A DNA stretch of 64,000 bases from Theristus sp. LFF4_11 (Eukaryota; Nematoda; Chromadorea; Monhysterida; Xyalidae). Shown here piece after piece: positions 55,390 to 64,000 of this stretch. A program made the translations under genes and the position numbers. The stretch's first letter is position 1, and each line of letters opens with the position of its first letter. The notes under the pieces are model-generated. The model had not been told where the DNA came from, searched no databases, and saw only the letters and a list, made by a program, of their open reading frames with translations. Location: positions 1 through 64,000 of the forward strand of contig JASANC010004156.1 of NCBI GenBank assembly GCA_030248135.1. Reading direction: 5' to 3'.

Positions 55390-58300
55390 ATGGTGTTAGA
55401 TAAGCATGGAAACAAGCTGAAATTGTGGGAGTACGTTTGCTTGTTTTAAAAAGCGAAGTTTGATTTTTTTTGTGGATTTGACATGTGTGAAATAAAATTA
55501 TTGTTTGTTCAAGAAACTTGGATCCGTTTCTGCTGAAGAAGTGGAACCATGCGTTTGCGTTGTTTTTCGGTGAGTGTGGTATGTTTGTTTGGCGTGCGTT
55601 CGATTGCGGCCCATTACATAGCGGCCGAAGCATTGCGGCCGAAGCATTGCGGCCTGAAGGATTGCGGCCTGAAGGATTGCGGCCTAGGACGATTGCGGCC
55701 TGAAGGATTGCGGCCTGGACGATTGCGGCCTGAAGGATTGCGGCCTGGGACGATTGCGGCCTGGGACGATTGCGGCCTGGGACGATTGCGGCCCGGGACG
55801 ATTGCGGCCCGGGACGATTGCGGCCTGGGACGATTGCGGCCCACGAAATTTTAAAGCGGTGTCATTGTCTTTGTCGCACGCAACTGGTTATGTTATTCTC
55901 GCACACGAGTTTTCAATTCTTTTTTTCAAACAAAGTTGTTTTTTGTTTATTGATTAGTAATTATGTTTTTTTAGAACCCCAAATCGAAATCTTCCATGCT
56001 CAACTTTCCTTGTCGCCGGGCAAAGCTATATTTCATCTGAGCCTTTTTTGTTTAATTTGTTATTAAAGTTTTAAACTACCAATTAATTATTTAAAATTAA
56101 ACCAACAAAAAATTCCCGTTAAAAATCAAAACTGTACTTTCTTATAAAATTATCTAGCTAGATATCTGAACAATTTCTTTTGTCTCGAGTTGGGTCCTCA
56201 GGCAGAGACCCCACCTTGGGTTGTTGAAAAAAACAAAAATCGTCATTTTTTTATTGAAAAAAAATTCAGAAATTAAAGTTGTGCTAAATTAACCAGGGAG
56301 TTCGAAGAACCACATTTGATGTGCAAGCGCCTCCCGAATGATTCCCGAAAACTTTCCAGATTTTGTTTGGGTAACTTCATTTACCCCTTTTCCAAACCGT
56401 TACCATGCCTCTTGTGTTTTGACCCCCAAAACGTCACTAATTGTCCCCAGCTCAAGTGAAAACACACATACCGGGTTGAAATTCGATCAATTCTGATGAT
56501 GGCGCGACGACAGGACACGAAACAGCAACCAGACAACGTGGCGCTGGCAAACGGAGCAGCTCGGACGCTCAGAAATCAGATTGCAAAGCGAATTGTCACC
56601 TTATCTGCATCGGAAATGGTAGCCAAGCTGTGGAACGCTCAAAAACTTCATCGCCGAAGTTGTCGAAGCCTAAAATCAGTCGGTTAAACGGTCCAAAATC
56701 GACTGCTGACGGTTTTACGAGGCAATATCAAAGAAAATTTTTGTTGAACTTTTGAAAAAAATGTGCCAAAATTAACGTTTTCAGAGCATATTAGAGGGAA
56801 AATTCTTGAATTTTTTAATAGGCATTTTTTAATCACATAAAAAATTTCGATTTTTGTTTAACAACCTTAACCCCACACCCAGCATTTGTTTCAAATCAAA
56901 CCTCCAGAATCTTGGATTTTCAAACATAAGGATTCAAACAACAACAATTCATTTCAATTCAATTCAATTCAATTTCTATTCAATTCAATTTTTTTATTGC
57001 TAACAGCGGCGCAAATATTGGCGCAAATATCAACGATCGATTCGACGCAAACGCAGCAGACACGACGACGACGATGGTTTAAACCATTGTTGTTCCAGAG
57101 CAGGGGTGTTGGGCTGGGGGGGCGATATAGATGGCTGGAGCAAATTTTCTAGATAGATAGAAATTGACCTGGAAAGGTGACAAAGCATAAAAACTTTGTG
57201 GGCCGCAATCGTCCCAGGCCGCAATCGTCCCGGGCCGCAATCGTCCCAGGCCGCAATCGTCCCGGGCCGCTATCGTCCCAGGCCGCTATCGTCCCAGGCC
57301 GCTATCGTCCGGGCCGCTATCGTCCAGGCCGCTATCGTCCAGGCCGCTATGCTTCGGCCGCAATCGTCCAGGCCGCAATCCTTCAGGCCGCTACGCTTCG
57401 GCCGCAATCGTCCAGGCCGCAATCTCTTGGGCCGCAAAAGTACATTTGCCGTTTGTTTGGCACATGCAGAATTTTTAAAATTCAAACTAATTTTTTGAGA
57501 TATCAACAAGGACAGTGTGCTCGAATGGGCTGATTTTGAACTTCTGATTGAAGTAAGATTTTTTCATTCGCGCATTTGCTGATGTCATCGAACAATTCAA
57601 ACTTGGTTAAAATAAACAAAAGTTTAACAAAAGTTTTTGCTTCATCAGCGTGTGAAAGAGAATCGTGGCGAAAACAGCGAAGACTACAAAACAGCACTGA
57701 CAGCAATGAAGGACATTTGGCACAAGCTGTCAACACTCGCTGATGCAAACTCGGATAATCAGGTTCAGAAGAAAAACGCCCGTTTTTGTCTGTCCAGCTC
57801 ACATTCAATTTTGTTATTGTCGTTCAAAAAATCATGCAGGTTACGACTGACGAGTGGAAAGAGATGTGGTACGACACGTTGCAGGCAAAGACAGACACCA
57901 CTTGGCAAAAGCTGTATCTCGACTACATGTTCAAGCTGTTTGATTCGTCTGGTATTAGATAATTATCTAAAAATGCGGGAAACGCATATAAAAGGAGGAA
58001 TATGGCTTTGTGTAAGCAGTGAAAGACTTGGCTCGACAACGCTTTTCAAATCTCTGATGTGGTACACACGGATACAAGTACATAAGAGTTATACTTTTGC
58101 GCCGCGTTTCTTGTTTAAAAGCTTACTGAAAAGCGTAAAAACTTTGAAGTTATTTTTCAATTGTCCTCTTCAGTTTAGTCTAAAATCACACCGTGTGCGA
58201 AATTCTGTAATATGTGCAAAAACAGAAACATCAGAAATTGCAAAACATTGCTGCATGTATAGATAGCTTTATCGTTGTTGCTAACGTACGCACCGCTGTG

Positions 58301-60250
58301 CACACAGCAACACCAGTGCAAAAAGTGTTGTCTTCCGATGATTTTCATTCATTTTACCAAACTCTTGTGACAGGATAAACCGTCTGTCCGGTGAGTCATT
58401 GCCTTTGCCACAGAAGGAGACCTTGCGTTCCCCAATGCCTCTGCGATACACTTTGTGCAAACCAGTGTCAGCGATCTAAAGTCTGATCGTTACTTTAGTG
58501 GTTTTTGTGGTCGCTAAATGCCCGAAATAAAGCAAATGTGAAAGTTTCATTTGTCTACAATGTACGAGGGTTGCCATGTGCAACCGAAATAAAGAATAAA
58601 CGGCGCAAAAATATGGCTCTTATGTACTTGTATCCGTGTGTACCACATCAGAGATTTGAAAAGCGTTGTCGAGCCAAGTCTTTCACTGCTTACACAAAGC
58701 CATATTCGTCCTTTTATAAGCGTTTCCCGCATTTTTAGATAATATTCTGACTTTTACATAAGCCCCGAAGGTTGTACCAAATTCACAATGCGTTGGTCAC
58801 ACATTCTCACATGAGAAATCTAACCCAAAATCCGTGATCAGCGCATTGAATTACCCTGAAAAACACAGTTTTCTTGTTTTTTTCATTTCTGGACTGATTT
58901 TACCAATTTTCCACTACCGATTCGCCCGAAATCGTCACGATTCAGTATCTAGAGTTGCTCATATAAAAAACTAACCTGAAATCCGTGATCAGCGCATTGA
59001 ATTACCATGGAAAACACCGTTTATTTGTTTTTCATTTCTGGACCGATTTCGCCAATTTTTTCGTCAATTTCCATGGCCGATTCGCCCGAAATCGTCACGA
59101 TTCAGCATCTAGACTTGCTCACGTAAGAAAACTAACCCAAAATCCGTGATCAGCGCATTGAATTTCTACGGACTAGACGTTTTTCCTATTATTGTTCCTA
59201 GCTCAGACAAAATTTGTAGGAGTGAAAAACTGATACCCAGTCAAAATACTACGAACTTTCAAAAAATGCACAATTTTCACCTAAAAATGTGCCCGGGCAA
59301 AAAATAAATTAATTTTTCAGAATCTACGGATGAAATTACCCTAGGAAACATTTTTGTTCAACTGTGAAAGTGTCCCAGCTAAAAATTGAAAGGGCGAACA
59401 CTTAAAACCAGGTGAAACCCCTGCGAACTTTTAGAAATGCCCAATTTTTTACCCAAAACAAGGTCTGGGTAAAAAATTAACTCAATTTTCAAAATACGAA
59501 GGGAAAGAAGTAACATAAATTTCAGAATACGTAATTCGTGTCTACAGCGTATGAAAAGTTGTCCGATAAAAAAATTTTCGCGGCTCCAAGCACAACTTTG
59601 GATGTTCTGTTCGTGTGCACAGATTACAGAACCAAAAGTTTGTGGCCATATTCAGGGAATATAGCCATATTATGCCTGATGCGCTCTCCGCTCGCTGCGC
59701 TCGCTCGCGCATCCGCGTGATAAAGAATGATGTGTTGTCAATAAATCGAATTTGAATTTGAAATTGAAAACATTCTCGATCCACACCAGGCGATGAACTG
59801 ATCGATATCTCCGAGTACGTCGAAGTGATGGGCTACTATGGAATCGAACGAAAACAGGCAATGTGGGCGTTTGACAAGTTTGCGCTCGTGAGTGATATTG
59901 TTCAAGAAACGCAATTACATCATGGAACATGGTGAGTGTGAAAACATGGGCGACATTTCGCAATTCAGGGCGAGGACGGCCAGCCGGTGATGGCGATCGA
60001 CTACGCGGCGTACTGCCGCCTCTGGGATGAGTTCTTCAAGTCGACCGACCCAAGTAAACCGGGCAACTTTATATTCGGCAGTGTCATGGGCGAATTCGAT
60101 CCGGAGAAAACGGAGGTTGATGAGATCGGCAACCTGAGTGACGACGAAGAGGTGGACAAGCTGCAGGAGGAGCAGGACGCCGTCGTGGCAGGCAAGATCA
60201 GCCGGCAACGCTCGACGTTGTATCCGTCGATTGACACCGAAAACACGTGA
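55390..60250 (+). CDS. EF-hand sarcoplasmic calcium-binding / calexcitin-like protein, 7 exons
   Basis: A soluble calcium sensor or buffer. Exons 55390-55430, 55514-55569, 57500-57552, 57649-57762, 57840-57951, 59790-59887 and 59969-60250 join in frame to 251 aa. EF-hand 1 (about residues 30-45) is assembled across exons 2-3: WNHAFALFF then DINKDSVLEWADF, ligands at loop positions 1, 3, 5, 9 and 12. EF-hand 2 (YMFKLFDSSGDELIDISEY) has ligands D, S, D, D, E. A third motif (AFDKFALGEDGQPVMAIDY) is irregular and may not bind. The first half ends with ADANSDNQVTTDEWKEMW, a further EF-like segment. The tail after LWDEFF is an unusual acidic extension (NLSDDEEVDKLQEEQ) and a basic end. Introns 2 (1.93 kb) and 5 (1.84 kb) are enlarged by transposons; the others are 78-97 bp. 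An AATAAA lies at 60376-60381. Confidence 0.88.
55604..57437. mobile_element. Foldback element with GATTGCGGCC arrays, inside an EF-hand gene intron
   Basis: The left arm (55604-55850) is an array of 15-16-bp units such as GGGACGATTGCGGCC. The right arm (57198-57437) is the inverted array, GGCCGCAATCGTCCC. Just inside, GCCCACGAAATTTTAAAGC is mirrored by AAAACTTTGTGGGCCGC. The middle holds a family C copy (56213-56868) and a (CAATT)n tract (56950-56995). The element lies wholly in intron 2. No TSD was recognised. Confidence 0.65.
56213..56868. mobile_element. Family C element inside the foldback element
   Basis: Ends GGGTTGTTGAAAAAAACA and TTTTTGTTTAACAACC, slightly decayed. The interior is collinear with other family C copies (GCGCGACGACAGGACACGAA, CCAGACAACGTGGCGC). 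No TSD could be read. Confidence 0.65.
57963..59723 (+). mobile_element. Dispersed composite element P, copy 3, in EF-hand gene intron 5
   Basis: Starts TTATCTAAAAATGCGGGAAA, ends GCATCCGCGTGATAA. It has the same order as copy 2: an inverted-repeat block (57963-58742), two to three satellite units (58800-59170), the GGGCGAACACTTAAAACCAG tail and the GC-rich CTCCGCTCGCTGCGCTCGCT end. It begins only 12 bp after the exon 5 boundary. Confidence 0.65.
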
Positions 60251-60543
60251 ACCAGTGAGTGACTTGTGATTGGAACCTGTCAGATTGTGTGATGCGAGTA
60301 TATTGTTGCGGTAGTTCTTTCCCAGCTGTTCAGAGCACAACACACACTCGTATTTATTTATTAATGGTAAATGTCAATAAACACGATCGCCGATATTCGC
60401 AGGACCACAGAAGTCAACACAAAAAGCACTTGTTGAAGTGTAAAAAACAGTTGAGACGGACGCGCTGTGCGAATAAGAGAAACGACAGCCGATAAAACAA
60501 AACAACACAATCAAACCGTTATTATCAGCGCGAATAGTGTCAC

Positions 60544-63372
<2,829 letters not shown>

Positions 63373-64000
63373 CTGAAATTTTAGTTCGGAAATAGAAGAT
63401 AATGGTGACTTTTTTAAGCAAAATTGAAGCTACATATAAGCAGAAATAGCATCATGCTCGCAATATGTGCCTTTTCTAGATCAGCGAGGCTAAAAACTCC
63501 ATAGCAATCTCCAGAACAAACCAAGGACTAAATCTTTTTCAGAACGTCATTTTCACAAAGTTTCTTTTGGTAAGAGCAAACTGTTTTTGGGGCACGTTTA
63601 TCAGCTGTAACTCATTTTTGTGGACGGAACTTAATCGCAGTAGTTTCCTTGATGGCTCTAAAACCAGAGAAAGAGGTCTCAAGAGGCCCGTTTTAGTGTA
63701 CCCATGTTGACAGCAATCTTTTACATTACTCGCAAGTGTAACAATGAGCAAGCAAACTAAAGCTAAGAAAAGTGACAGAGAATCGGTTGCGAAAGCAATA
63801 AACGCAATTTAACCGTTTTTTCATCCGTTGACGTTATCAAGTATTCGTTATTCGTATTGCAAAAAGGAACAGTAAATGCAGCATTGGGGGTCGAGCATCG
63901 CAGTAATGAAAGAAACGAATACGGGCTTTCAAAAAAACAGTGCAACACGAGAGTAAAACTGACTTTGCAACGAAGCCCTTCGGTGATCACCGTGCTCGTG
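63373..64000. other. Window end, upstream intron or flank of the polyQ gene
   Basis: About 630 bp, AT-rich, without a frame that joins convincingly to the polyQ exon. It probably contains intron sequence of that gene. No repeat termini were recognised. Confidence 0.4.

Overview
This window is eukaryotic, animal-type DNA. Genes are split into many small exons by GT-AG introns, often only 50-100 bp long. Coding exons favour G/C at third codon positions, and the intervening DNA is AT-rich and packed with transposons. The gene families (P-glycoprotein, TCP11, CRAL-TRIO/GOLD, sarcoplasmic calcium-binding protein, LDL-receptor class A) are metazoan. Compact introns and degenerate TTAGGC-like stretches (2187-2250, 3300-3345, 6205-6245) would suit a nematode. 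This is inference only; no species is claimed.

Genes, left to right: a small single-pass membrane protein of unknown family (+, 6643-9918, 3 exons); a complete ABC-B full transporter/P-glycoprotein (-, 13662-19851, 24 exons, 1329 aa); two tandem paralogous secreted Gly/Glu-rich, Cys-containing proteins whose first exon ends exactly after ATG (-, 20825-21914 and 23486-24350); a secreted LDLa-repeat protein (-, 25101-26002); a TCP11-family protein (-, 33615-37622, 8 exons); a CRAL-TRIO plus GOLD lipid-transfer protein (+, 51603-53350, 5 exons); an EF-hand sarcoplasmic calcium-binding/calexcitin-like protein (+, 55390-60250, 7 exons); and a polyglutamine protein of unknown family, incomplete at its 5' side (-, 60544-63372). 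I derived exon joins by hand from splice consensus, reading phase and family similarity. In the ABC, TCP11, CRAL-TRIO/GOLD and EF-hand genes every junction keeps the frame.

Much of the remainder is mobile DNA, and many copies can be delimited to the base because target-site duplications (TSDs) survive. At least eight families have short terminal inverted repeats and 8-bp TSDs (hAT-like), and four have TA TSDs (Tc1/mariner-like). Four families (called A, B, H and D here) carry many long homopolymer G or C tracts at fixed internal positions. They are nested in one another up to four deep, for example D containing A containing E containing F at 43523-45593. Other repeats are two foldback elements built from arrays of short units, a ~149-bp satellite inside a larger dispersed element (three copies), a tRNA-derived SINE with a 12-bp TSD, a decayed hAT transposase, a mariner remnant that keeps only its helix-turn-helix part, and an integrase-like pseudogene.

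The genes do not form an operon; they are neighbours with separate functions. The link between genes and repeats is that introns have grown by insertion. The membrane-protein, TCP11, EF-hand and polyQ genes all hold transposons in introns, one of them sitting exactly on a splice donor. No rRNA, CRISPR or prokaryotic feature was seen.
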